Source: Linum tenue (taxonomy: Eukaryota > Streptophyta > Magnoliopsida > Malpighiales > Linaceae). From it: 64,000 nt of DNA. The position numbers and the translations under genes were made by a program. Of the stretch, positions 10,016-26,800 are shown piece after piece. The notes under the pieces were generated by a model, which ran no database searches, was not told the origin of the DNA, and worked only from the letters and a program-made list of their open reading frames with translations. The stretch covers positions 78,486,547 to 78,550,546 of the forward strand of contig CAMGYJ010000005.1 of assembly GCA_946122785.1 (NCBI GenBank), written 5' to 3'. Each line of letters begins with the position of its first letter. The first letter of the stretch is position 1.

Positions 10016-12047
10016 TTTTTTTTTTGACAAAAGATAATCTTATATAGAATCGATAAAGAAAGTTACACCCTGGAGAGCAGCCAGGTCTGAAAGTCAAAGA
10101 AACGACTCATGGTCGGGTACAAGGACAGGGCTTTCCTAGCCACCCTATGGGTTACCCTATTATTACGCCGACCTATGAACTGAATACGAAACCCCGAATT
10201 GATGCGAAAATATTGCACTAGCTCCGTCAGAACAGCACCCATCCGACTATCACACTGGTCGCCTCTATTGATTTTGTCAATGATAACTTTGGCATCCCCC
10301 TCAAACATCACGTCCGTGAGACCCAATCCAACACACCAGACCACAGCCTCCCTGAGCGTCAGAAGCTCTACCAACTGGGGATTATCTAAGCTCGGGAACT
10401 GAAAACCTCTGACCATGTCAACCTCTCCTTCCGAGCGAAACAGGACCACCCCCCCGGCTGAGTGAGACCCCCACCTCGTAGCACCATCCCATCTACAGAC
10501 CTGAAAAGGAGGGCCAACAGGAGGCTGTGTCCCTGGATCAGACAAGGTCGGCCGCACCACCGGATCTTTAGTCAACCGAATCCATTCCTCGTACTGCGGA
10601 CCAAACTGGCGCATTAGTACCGGAATTCCGAACTGTTTCCCTTCAAAAACCACCCAATTACGCGACTTCCAAATCCTCCACAGGATGGCAACCACCGCCA
10701 TAAACATCGAGGGTTGGTGAATCAGAGCCAATAGTTTCTTAAGAAACAGAGGAAAGGTCTGGCGCGGCAACCCCTCCCCCAGATAGGCCAACCCCGAACA
10801 ATCCCACAGGGCCCGTGCCACCGGACAATAGAGAAACATGCGCTCAAGAGTTTCGGGACCTTCCCAACACACCGGGCATCGGGGATGCACAGGGACCCTA
10901 CGCTCGATGAGAGCCTCCGTAGTAGGAAGGACCCGCGTAAGGATCTGCCAAACAAACACCTTCAGCTTAGGGGGAATATTTGCCTCCCAGAGACGAATCC
11001 AGCTACCCTAATCCATCCAGCTCACCGTAGACTTCCACCCTTCCCTCCTCTTATCCAACGTGACAGCGAGGTGATACGCTGATTTGACCGTGAACAGTCC
11101 ATCCTCCGTCGCATGCCAGATCAGCTTATCCTCCACATTCCTCCGTGGAAGGGGGATAGCTTTGATGGCTCTACACGCCGGAGGATCAAACCACTGACTA
11201 AGTTTACTGTCACACCAGCAGCCCTCCCCAGCCCTAATGATCTCTGCTACCTTCGGATCCCCCCCCCTCCGGAAGCACCACCGGATTAACCTGGATGGGA
11301 TCCAATTGGAACTGAGGGATCCAGTTGGAATCAAGCATGGAAGCCGACTGTCCATTCCCAATTTGTCATCGCAGACCTCTCTCTAACAATTGACGGCCAA
11401 AGAGGACGCTCTGCCAACCCCAAGAAGGGCGAGAGCGGGCCGTAGCAGTAAGAAAGGTCCCAGTCGGGAAGTACTTGCCTTTGTAAACCTGTGCAAGCAG
11501 GGATTGCGGGTCAGTCAAGATTTGCCACCCAATTTTGGCTAACAGAGCCTGATTAAATTGTTCAAATCTGCGAAATCCCATCCCCCCCTCATGCTTGCTC
11601 CGGCACATATTCCGCCAGGAAACCCATCGAATCTTAAAATGATCCTCCGTCACCCCCCACCAAAATCTGGCCACATGTTTATCCAAGATACGACAAAGAG
11701 ACACCGGAAGTTTAAAGCAAGACATTACATGCAAGGGCAACGCCATAGCAATGGATTTGATTAAAGTTTCCTTTGCTGCCCAAGACAACGTCCGTTGCTT
11801 CCAGCCCTTAAGGCGTTCCAATAGCTTTTCCTCCAAATACCGGAACGTCGCCATCTTGGAACGGGCAAACAAAGTGGGTAATCCCAAATACTTGTCCTGG
11901 ACACCCACTGCCCCCACCCCCAAAATAGCAGCCAGAAACTCTTGATCAGGCAGCATTACATTCTTGCTAAAACAAAATTGCTGATTTATCCAAATTTACC
12001 CTCTGCCCACTTAATTCCTCATACTCATTGTGGTCATTTAGGACCAC
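10013..12047 (-). mobile_element. 5'-truncated LINE (L1-type non-LTR retrotransposon), inactive
   Basis: Read on the minus strand this is the 3' part of a plant LINE ORF2. It holds the RT thumb region (11366–12040, with KYLGLPTLF and LKGWKQRTLSWAAKE), a zinc-binding linker (CPVCWEGPETLERMFLYCP near 10850) and a C-terminal RNase H domain (10063–10560). Its poly(A) tail appears as poly(T) at about 10013–10025. The reading frame is broken: a frameshift near 11960, another frame change near 11362–11366 and an in-frame TAG at 11008–11010. Near-perfect 15-bp duplications flank it. It lies about 300 bp upstream of the arginyl-tRNA synthetase start. Confidence 0.92.
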
Positions 12048-12062
12048 AATGATGATGGATTT
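12048..12062. repeat. LINE target-site duplication, right copy
   Basis: AATGATGATGGATTT mirrors the left copy at 10001–10015 with one mismatch and fixes the 5' truncation point of the LINE at about 12047. Confidence 0.8.
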
Positions 12063-12349
12063 CAAAATAGTCGAGAAAGTTAACTATTTTTAAATCCCAT
12101 AGTTACAGGTGTTTGAAATCTCTCATTTTTTCAAACATAACATTATGACAAAATCCGAGATGGTGAGATATTTGGACAAAATCCTGCATCACAAATTCAC
12201 AATCCTCTTTTAAAACCAACCCTAGTAAAACAGAAAACGGTAGGGGAGTCAAAGCTCAAAAGCCCAAAGCCGAGTGTGTGAAGAACCGAGTCAGCGAGGG
12301 TTTTCCCATTTTCCCTCATTATTATTAAATAAAGAAGGCCCAAAACGCA

Positions 12350-17350
<5,001 letters not shown>

Positions 17351-18500
17351 AATTTTAGTCGTCGACCGCCTCCCCATTTCGCCATAGGGAGATAATAGAG
17401 GAGGTTTATGAGATGAGAAAATGTATTGAATAGGGGTTTGACGATGCTACCGACCAGATCTTCTCCGTGGTATCGACAAATGAAAGTGCTCATAGGCCAT
17501 AGCTGCTCAGTTTCTTTCTGTTGCGTTCGCGTTACACTTCAGCTATCATCAAATCTTGAAAGTTGGCCATGGTGTTAGCAGACTCCATCGAAACTCGAAC
17601 GCGTGAGACTAAATTTTGTGGTATAAAACTATAGCCAATCGAACCGCACTGATCTGGACTTCGGTATTGGAGATGCAAGTAGTTAATATACGTCCGATAA
17701 TACTGAATCTTACGCCTTAAGCACATACCTCTGCCATACTATTCACAAGTTGATAACTTCCACTGTCGAAAACTACGTTTCAACCAATATAAGTTTCATT
17801 TATCAATTCGTTCTATAAATGTGCTCCAAAGCCGTTTCTGCTTCTAGATGAGATGATAACTGATTATACCTAATGGCCGATTTCATGGCGGTTAGAATGT
17901 CTCCCTTGCCGACAAACAATGGTTCCCTTCTGGCCTTCTCTCTCTCTCTCTCTCTCTCTTTTCCAGAGCAACACTTTTGGCAGGCCATGGATTGGATTCC
18001 CACTTCCCCAATCCTCGCTCATGTTTTTTTTTTTTTACAGTACCTCGTCCATGGTTGTTGCACAAAAACCTCATTAATTGATAAAGATCCAAATCGTCGG
18101 TGGTTTTCCATTTTTTTCACTCTTTTCTTTCGTTGCAACGAGTAGTAGTAAGAGTAGGAGGAGGCAGTTGAATTCTCCTTATATTAGGAGTCAAATTCAA
18201 CGAGAGGATTTGAGACTCCACGAGGAAACAAATCCCCCTAAACAAGAACAAGGGTGATAATCAGGAAAAGAAACAAAACGAACCCTTTTCATAAATCAAT
18301 AAACAAAATCAAAATTGCACTTCTGTTGAAACCATAGCAGAGCATAGCATATTATATATCTCTCTGTGTCAGAGGTCAGTAAGTAAGCTAGTAAGTAATC
18401 AAACAATCGACCACTTTTTTTTTTTTTTTTTTTTGCCTCGGTTCTTCTTACCCTCCTAGTTAGAGACCCAATGAATCATATAGACATGATAAAACTCAAA
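17351..18500. other. 3' flank of ArgRS; no gene seen
   Basis: The first few hundred bases are probably the ArgRS 3' UTR. A CT dinucleotide run occurs near 17938–17960 and a poly(T) run near 18414–18434. ORFs here are short and show no family features. Confidence 0.5.
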
Positions 18501-18621
18501 TCACTACTACCGGTGCTTTGCCATAAAGCCAGTACCTTTGGGGCTAAACAGGCAATATAACGAAGACCCAATTCGCCAAAATTGAAACCTGAACATGGGT
18601 TGGTCGGATTTCACACTCTTT

Positions 18622-19442
18622 TCACAGCAAGTAGGTGGCTTGATGCTGTACAGCGGGCGAAGAAGGAGTTTTGGCGAGAGAAGAGAAACAGGAAACTCTG
18701 GAACTTGAGCCACCACCCTTTTTCGAAATGGCCGGCTTCGGACCATAACAATGCTTCTTCTGCCTCTCCAAACCCCAACAGAAGCTCTTGCATTTCGACT
18801 TCATCTTCAGAATCCTCCCTGAAGGCACCCTCTTCACCAGATCCTCCAAGCTCTGCACACTCCCCAGCGACGTGAACGACTGCGATTTCCCGTCGTAGAA
18901 TCTCGACAGCCCCCTTCTGTTAACACAAGAAGAACAGAACAGAACAGAACAGAACAGAACAGAGAAACCCATTAGAGAAATGACAAAAAAAGCTTCAACC
19001 TTTTGAGGAAAAATTTGCCGGTGTTTGTTGCTTACTTGATGGGGAGCTGGGACATGAGCTCGGACAGCTCGTAAAGAGGGCTGCGGTTATTATCATCATC
19101 GTCATTCTCATTCATCACGCTGTTCTTGGCAGCCAATGTGGAGGAAGACGAGGAATTGGAAGACGAAGCCGAAGCCGTCGGAGAACAAGATGAAGATGAT
19201 GCCTCATCGTCGTCGTCATCAGAGAAGCAAGACGACGACGTGTCGAGAGAAGGCGAACCAATTGACGATTGTGACGAAGTTGGTTGTTCTTCCTTCTTAT
19301 TACCACCATGAAGAGCAGATCTTGATTCGAAGAATTTGTCTTCCTCCATTGCCCATCTCTTCTTCTCCTTCGTCAACCTCAACCCGCCCATCACCATCAC
19401 ATGTTGTTGATCACCATGGCTATTTCCTGCAACTTCCCCCAT
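18622..19442 (-). CDS. OXS3-like (oxidative stress 3 family) protein
   Basis: The product is a 233-residue protein from two exons, 19442–19036 and 18916–18622, with a 119-bp intron. The N-terminal half is low-complexity (runs of Ser, Asp and Asn). The conserved block crosses the splice junction: SPLYELSELMSQLPIKRGLSRFY, then a KSQSFTSL segment and a Cys/Lys stretch (KCKSFCWGLERQKKHC). This block is the signature of the plant OXS3/O3L family, nuclear proteins linked to tolerance of oxidative and heavy-metal stress. I chose the ATG at 19442 because the conserved start MGEVAGN follows an untranslated leader; an upstream in-frame ATG at 19586 would add 48 residues that look like UTR. The molecular function is not established by sequence. 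Confidence 0.85.
18930..18962. repeat. AGAAC pentanucleotide microsatellite in intron
   Basis: Six or so tandem AGAAC/GAACA units lie in the OXS3-like intron, close to its 3' splice site. Confidence 0.9.
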
Positions 19443-20196
19443 AATCTCTTTCTTCTGGATGATCGAATGGAACCAAATGGAAGAAGGAAAGAAGAAAAAC
19501 AGAGGAAATTCTCTGTATTGGAAGGAGAGAATTAGAAGGGTGTGATTAGAGGCTTGAAAGAACGCACCTGGAGAGCATACATACATACATAAGAAAAAAT
19601 ATATTTGTGGGTTGGGAGCAAAGGATAATGCTTTTTATTTATATGTCATGGAATTGACAAATTTATGATAAAATTTGAGAAAAATATAAATGTTTATCTT
19701 ATGTGATGTTGTGATTTGTCATCGTCATCTTCTTTCTCTTTGTGGGAGTGTATGGCTGGGCTGGCTGGGGATTCTTTTTAATTTTTATTTTTTTTTCTTT
19801 CTGTTATTTACTATTAATATTATTTGGATTAATTAATTAATATGTATTTAATTTCGTGGGTGTTGGGCTCCTATATTACTAGGAAGGAAGAAGAGAGATG
19901 AGGATAAGATCGTGGAGTAGTGTATAATGATTAATGGGAAGGCATATCCAAAATCCTAGTCACCACCACCACCACCTTTTCTTGTTAACTGCAAAAGAAA
20001 AAGGGAGAAGAAAGAAACGGTCCCTATCCTTTGCCTCCTAAAGTAATGACATTTACTTCCTTTGATTTCTTGTCTATCTTTTTTCCTAATGCAAGTAAAA
20101 AAAGGGTCATTTACTTGTTGGATAACCGAAATACTAAACTTCTTAGTAATTATCATTTATGCTTATTGCCTTAATTGGGTTTGTAATGTTTAAATA
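19443..20196. other. Upstream region of the OXS3-like gene; no gene seen
   Basis: AT-rich DNA that should hold the 5' UTR and promoter of the minus-strand OXS3-like gene. No ORF here has recognisable features. Confidence 0.5.
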
Positions 20197-20735
20197 TATG
20201 GATGGCAAGAATATTTTTAAATGTGGATATCTGAATTTGACCTATTTGGGCAGAGTAAAACTTGAATCTGAATAAGTTTTAGTGGGTATGGGTAAAATCT
20301 GAATCCGAATATAGCGGGGAATGCGTGAACATGATTTTCTCACTATCCAACATGAATCAACCAGATTATAAACATGTATATGTATTTTGTCTAGAAATAA
20401 TCATTATTTTTCGAACATATTTGATATTTAGCATACAAATATAACATATTTGCTTTTCATTAATTTTCTTCATTCTAGTTATTTATTGTCATACTTTCCC
20501 ACTTATGTAATGTGAGTATAAGTGTGAACTTAACATGTTGGTTGAAGTTATAAAGAGAAATCATTACCCATGGATGACCGTAGATATACTCGAAACCCGA
20601 AAGTCTATGGACATGGTTTTTGATTTTCTACCCGATTCTTATGTGGGTATGGATATGGGTAGAATCCGAACCATTTTGAGCAGGGTAATGATTATTCACT
20701 ATTTTCCCTCCATCCGATCCATTGTCATCCCTATT
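20197..20735. mobile_element. Degenerate hAT-type non-autonomous element
   Basis: The left end reads TATGGATGGCAAGAAT and the reverse complement of the right end reads TAGGGATGACAATGGA. This pair fits the imperfect terminal repeats of plant non-autonomous hAT elements (TAGGG-TGGCAA type). The interior repeats motifs such as GGGTATGGGTA and AATCCGAA and has no transposase. Confidence 0.6.
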
Positions 20736-23119
20736 CGAATCCAACCTTAATTATCATGTCTGAACACAATAGTTAAGAATTCGTTGAAAATAAACTCGAC
20801 TTAATGTCTCCTACTTGTGCAATGAGTCTGAGATCAACGAGAACTACTCTTGAAGAATAAGAGGTCGTCCCAAATCTCGAGTTATGTACAACTCTACGAT
20901 CTATGCTTGTGTCTGGTCAAGATGGTCAACCTTCTCCAAAATTAGGGTCAAGAAACACAGTAAGATTTTCTTGGATGGGAGGTCAAGGTCTATACCCTAG
21001 CGAGACATAATATAATTATCGACAAGCTTCCCCTTGTAACGAAGCGAAACGAACATAGGATATCCAATTCTTAATACTGATTCGCTAGCTCCTCGTACAA
21101 TTACTCAATTTTCATTCTAGTATCCGACTCTTGACTCGGGTCAGGTGTAAGATTATCCCTGTTGACAAATGTGTCGACAATAAATGAGTGATTAATGATA
21201 ATAGACGAGTCAACGCTATTCAAATTTCTGCCGTGTTCAAAATCTGTTACTTTAGCTTGACAAAGGTATATATTCCCTTCAAAGTTGAACTTGTGGATAG
21301 ACTATGTAGGACACATATGACTTGTGGTCACCTAATCAATTGATCGAACTTTATTTTGAACAAGAAAAGTGCATCTACGACTCTTCTTTTGTGCAAGCTG
21401 CCGGTTGAAGTAGAAGTAGTAGAGAAGAATAAACCTTGCACAGTTGTACGTTAGGGCTAAAACCAAAAAGATAAATGGAGAAATATTAATGACAACCAAA
21501 AAAGCTTAGCTGGCTAGTGGCTAGCATACTTATCTCTAATTGGGTTCAATCACCAGCTTGCCAAAACATTCCCCCAAATGGTAAAACAGAGCAATTTAAC
21601 TATCCATCAAAGAAACAGCATCATTCCAAAGATGCCTTCGTTTCAACTCTTTGTGCGATTAAGTAAAAAAGAAGCAATTAGGGTTTATCGATAACAAATT
21701 GTGTAATCTTGCATGAAGTAAGAAGAGAGATAAGTTGATGCACATCCCAAATTCATATTATTGCTTATTGCCCTAGTTTAAACAAAGAGTCAATAAGGAA
21801 GACCACCATGGCAGCATCACTGCTGTCAATAATGCAGCATCTTGATTTAGATGAGTCGGGTTATTCACTACGTGAAAATAGCAAGTCGATCACTCCCAAC
21901 TCAAGAAGTTAGCAACTGATGGATCGTTTCGATGACTATAGATATGAGCTTGATATGTGGTTAGCAAATCAAATTTATCGTGGGATTACATTCTTTTATG
22001 TATGTGTTGATGTGATTATTTGTTTATGTTGGAATATGATTTCATATTAGTCTTGTTTAGGAGCTATTAATATTACTTGTGTGTTAAGAAAGGGAATTCC
22101 GTTAGAAAAAAAAAAAGAGAGGAGAGAGGCTCATGGCCCAATGAGCAAGAAAATTGAAACCCAAATTATCTTCCACTCTTTCTTTGATTTCTCGTCATCA
22201 TTTCCTTTTGTTTCGTGAAATTATTAAAAAAAAACATTAAAAATTCAGGACGTTACACATTGAATCCCAAATATCGAACCGGTTCGAGAGCATCCTATAC
22301 ATGACTATCATCAATTCAAACCCTAACGATGGTCCCATCTCCACCCTTAACCTCTATCAGAAAATAGTTTTGAATAAATCGATCATCCTCCCTTCTGGTA
22401 ATGCATGGCTGTGGAGGTCTAATTCAAAGACTAGTAGACCAAATAATCTCCAAGATAACCCTAGACATAGATAGAAGTAGAAGAAGAGGATAAGGAAGTT
22501 GAGCTGGACATCAGTCAGTTCCTTGCCTTGCCCCCCCAAAATTGCTTAAGGATGATATATGTGGATACCTAATTTCCTCTCCTTTCTCATTTTCTGTTTT
22601 CTATTATTTATTTATTTATTTATTTCTGGGGTTTAGATTTATTAGTTAATTATTTGCGGAATATCCGGAGCTCTTATTAATCGCTTTATGATCCATGCGG
22701 CAGCGCCCACGGATTTGGGTCACCGCGGGCCCACTGATGGGGCTTAGTTTCGTTTTAGTACCCACATGTGCCTTTCCTTTCCACTTTTCGGCCTGCAGGG
22801 GCCCACTCGGCTTTTCCCCAACGGCAGCTGGACAGACGGACGTCCACTCTTCGACCGCATAATGCTTCCTGCCATATTTTGATACCAATTGGAAGAAAGC
22901 ATTATGACGCCATAAAAGAAACAAAAATGATGAAAAATATTTTCACGATCGAGATTGGGGTGTTCCACACCATATAGAGATATGATTTGGTTTGGTGCCA
23001 CGGTTTGGATATTATTGGTAGGCAAATGATGAGTTTTTTTTTTTTTGGTATTGTGTTTTGTTTATGTCCATGCGTGTACTTCTTAGATTAGTGTCTTATT
23101 TAAGTAATACACGGGGATA
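20736..23119. other. Intergenic; no gene seen
   Basis: AT-rich DNA without a supportable gene. A short poly(T) run occurs near 23035. Bases 22640–22980 are more GC-rich, but the ORFs there show no domain. Confidence 0.5.
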
Positions 23120-23124
23120 ATTAT
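23120..23124. repeat. Target-site duplication ATTAT, left copy
   Basis: ATTAT directly precedes the 5' LTR and recurs directly after the 3' LTR at 33907–33911. Confidence 0.9.
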
Positions 23125-23757
23125 TGTTGGGGTAATAAGGATAAGCCTACGAAAGTAAAGAGCCCGTTGGGCCGGAGGCCCACTGAGGACCTATCTGGGG
23201 CATAACCCATGGTTAGGATAATGGAAACAAGCCCATGAAAGTTAGGAGCCTATTGGGCATCAAGCCCATTTAGGGCCTATGGGAGTGTGGCCTAGGTGAC
23301 TATAAAGGAGTAGGGGCGCATGACGACAAAATAGGCTCGCAGACAAGGAAGTACAGGTGGACAAGGTCGGAAGGGCGCCACGAGGCCAGTGGTCCCCTTA
23401 TGCGCCCCGACGTGGAAAACGGACAGTGTGCCACGTGTAGGCGCGTAGGCGCCAGGGGAGACCGGGCATTTAATGCTAGGCTGACGTAAGGCTTGGTGGC
23501 AGGAGTTGGTCGGAGCTTGGTCGAGGAGCTCGAGTAGTATAAATAGCACTTGGTAGGTAGCATTTAAGCAGGTCGGTCTTTCTCACACTAAACTTCTTTC
23601 TTCACTTCTCTCTCTAGAGTTGCTCCTGACTTGATCGTCGGAGTGCTAACGGACGGGTTTAGCCCTCTAGGTGCCCGTCCTGCAGGGTCCAAGCGCTTGG
23701 CGTGGGATCGCGGTGGAGGCACGTGAGAGAGAGAGAGAGAGTATCGTGGCTTCAACA
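23125..23757 (+). repeat. 5' LTR of the Tat element
   Basis: A 633-bp copy bounded by TGTTGGGG and TTCAACA. A TATA box, TATAAATA, lies at 23538–23545, so transcripts likely start around 23570. Confidence 0.93.
23538..23545 (+). promoter_or_regulatory. TATA box of the LTR promoter
   Basis: TATAAATA lies in the second half of the LTR, upstream of a CT-rich stretch. The same box is present in the 3' LTR. Confidence 0.7.
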
Positions 23758-23759
23758 AT

Positions 23760-23777
23760 TGGCGCGCCAGGTAGGGG
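23760..23777 (+). other. Primer binding site
   Basis: TGGCGCGCCAGGTAGGGG begins two bases after the LTR end. It is not the initiator-Met type; I do not assign the priming tRNA. Confidence 0.75.
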
Positions 23778-23804
23778 GCGCAGGCGTTCGGCAAGCTAAG
23801 AAAG

Positions 23805-26800
23805 ATGGAAGAGTTGAACGTAGGAAATGTAGGCGCCGAGGAGGCGGGAACGGAGAATTCCAGTCAGGAGGGGAGTGAGCGGCGGTCAAGCCCGGTAGTG
23901 AGCATGGACGTAGAAGATGAAAGCCGTGAGCGCCCATCTATGGAGAGTGATTCATTGTCAAAGAGGGAGCTGTTCAAGATCATTGCTGACCAAGACCGGG
24001 CAATAGCAATGCTTCGGAGGGAATTGGAGGGAGGAAGGAGCGTTGATACAAGGGAATACAGCCCCCCGGTGAGGAAGCGGGATAGGCTCATAGATGATTC
24101 GGAGGTTAGCGAGTATGGGCGCCCGGGCTATGAGAGCCACAATCCTGAGGTAACGCCACCTAGGCGCCCGGGCGTGTGGAGGGCGCCAGGCGAATGGACC
24201 ATCCCGGCGCCGGGAGAACAGAACCCATGGACGCCCAAGCGTCAGGCGAGGCGCTTTGGGATCAGACAACCCTTAGCGCAAAGTGTGTTAATGGAACCAG
24301 CGGGAACTACCCTCCCGCCGCTGACCAGCTATGATGGAGTCACTGACCCGGAAGATCATCTGAATAGCTACTTCACGAAGATGCAATTGTACAATAGCAC
24401 GGATGCCACGTTGTGTAAGGTGTTTCCTTCGACATTCGCAGGGGTAGTCTTAGATTGGTATCATCAGTTGGAGGAGGGGCGCATCGAGTGCTTTGAGCAA
24501 TTTGCAGAGCTATTCTTGTCCAAGTTTGCTAGCCGTAAGCGGCGGACGTTGACTATAGGCGCTTTGTTTAAAATCAAGCAGAGAGAGGGTGAGGCGCTTA
24601 GAGAATTCTACGACCGTTGGATTTCGGTCGCCATGGCCGTGAAGGATGTGCAACCGCCGGTCCTGGGAGTGTGTCTGGAGGAGTGCACAAATAGTGATGA
24701 GTTGTATCGGGTGCTGTCTAAGAGGGCTGTAGTGTCAACTGAAGATCTGGATCGAAGGGTTCAGAAGGTTATTGCCTTGGAGGAAACGTTGGCCGCAAGA
24801 AGGGCAGAGAAGAGGCGTGTTGGTAGGGAGGAAGTGGAGGTGCGCCAGGCGCCTAGACCATTCATTATGAACAACGTTCCGCAGAGGAGGATGGAGAGTC
24901 AGCGCCCGCCACCCAGGAGTGCGGGAAATTTCACGGAATATAACGACTCTCTGAAAAACATTCTGCAATACGTGAAGGACAGGGGATACCATGTGCGCTG
25001 GCAGGGACCTATGCGTGGTCAACCAAACGAGCGGAACCTTGATCGATATTGTGACTTTCACCGGGATAAGGGACATCATATGGCAGATTGCTACCAACTG
25101 AAATCGGAGTTGCAGACGTTGGCCGACCGAGGAATGCTCAACGACTTCATCAGAAAGACGGAAGAGAGGACGCACCGCGCGTATGTCACAAGAGAGACGA
25201 GGCCGGCGCCTGCTGTGGTAATTGAACCTAAAGCGCCTACTCTTCCCATCGTGCAACAGGCGCCTGGTAATCTCCCTGCGCTTGAGGCCCTCCCCCCTCC
25301 ACTTGAAATACCCCCGCCTCCGTTTGAGCTGAATCAGGAAGGGGAACCCAACCGGGTTAGGCTCACAGTGGAATCCATAACCGGAACCGTCGATTTGCGG
25401 GACAAATTGGACAGATCCAGGCGCCTCCGAGCTGCGTCTGTGGAGGCGAAGGCGGCCGTGCAAATATGCTTTAATCAGGAGGCGGATGAAGCATGTCAAG
25501 TACCCTCGGAGGAAGCTTTGGAGATCCAGGGAATTATTGCAGGGTGTAAGGTCAAGAGGATGTTGGTGGACACGGGAAGTTCGATGGATGTTTTGTTCAA
25601 AAGCACTTTCGAGCGCATGCAGCTGGCGCCGGAGTTGGTGAGCCCATCCGATTCGGTGCTGATAGGGTTTTCGGGGGCGCCTGCCCACGTGATCGGGCGT
25701 ATGCGCCTCCCGGTAACGTTGGGCGACGAAGTTCATCGGGTGACACATGCCGTGGAATTTGGGATAGTGGATTGCCCCTCGCCATATAACGTCATACTGG
25801 GAAGACCCCTGTTGGCGTTATTCAATGGGGTAGCCTCGACTTGCCACCAGACATTGAAATTCGTCGCCCCACAAGGCATAGGAATTTCACGGGGAGAAGG
25901 CGCCCCCCGCTATGCGCGAGAAGAGGAAGGAAGAAAGAAGGGCGCTCGGAGACACCGAGTGAATAACATAGATATTCGGCCGGAGGAGGCGCCTAGGGCA
26001 GAGCCTATGGATGATGAATTCAGGGTACCGATCGAAGAAGGGCGCCCGGACAGGCAGGTACGAGTGTCAGCACAGGCTCCGGAGCACATGAGGGCGCCCT
26101 TGATCGAATTGTTGCGAGAATTCGGGGAGCTATTCGCTTGGAGCCCCCAGGACATGCCAGGAGTGTCACCAGATGTGGCGGCGCATCGATTGGCCGTCGA
26201 GGAAGGAAAGAAGCATGTCCAGCAAAAGCGAAGGAATTTGACTCAAGAGAAAGAAGAAGCTCTAAGGAAGGAAGTCGATAAATTGCTCGAGGCTGGATTC
26301 GTTGAAGAGGCCAGATACATCACGTGGCTATCGAATGTGGTATTCGTACCAAAGCCGTCGGGGGATTGGAGGATGTGTGTGGACTTCACAAACCTTAACC
26401 GGGCGTGCCCAACGGACGCCTACCCCATGCCACGCATTGATATACTTGTGGACGCCACGGCCTACCATGAGGCGCTCAGCTTCCTCGATATGTTTTCGGG
26501 GTATCATCAAATTCCCATGGTGGAGGAGGATAGAGCGAAGACTACCTTTATGACACCCTTTGGTAACTTCTGCTATAAAGTGATGGCATTTGGGTTGAAG
26601 AATGCAGGCGCCACGTATCAGCGCATGGTGAATCAAATCTTCCGGAAGCAGTTGGGAAGGAACGTGGAAGCATACGTCGACGATTTGATCGTGAAAAGTA
26701 AGAGGCGCCAATACCACATTTTGGACTTGCGTGAAACGTTTGAGACTATGCGCTCATACAACCTGCGACTAAACCCACAGAAGTGTGTGTTCCTTGCGGA

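Noticed and set aside
19443..19586. OXS3-like start at 19586
   Set aside because: The added 48 residues look like translated UTR and the conserved N-terminus starts at 19442.
23292..23563. Minus-strand ORFs of 85–87 aa repeated at 33445–33716
   Set aside because: They lie in the LTRs and are duplicated only because the LTRs are; no coding features.
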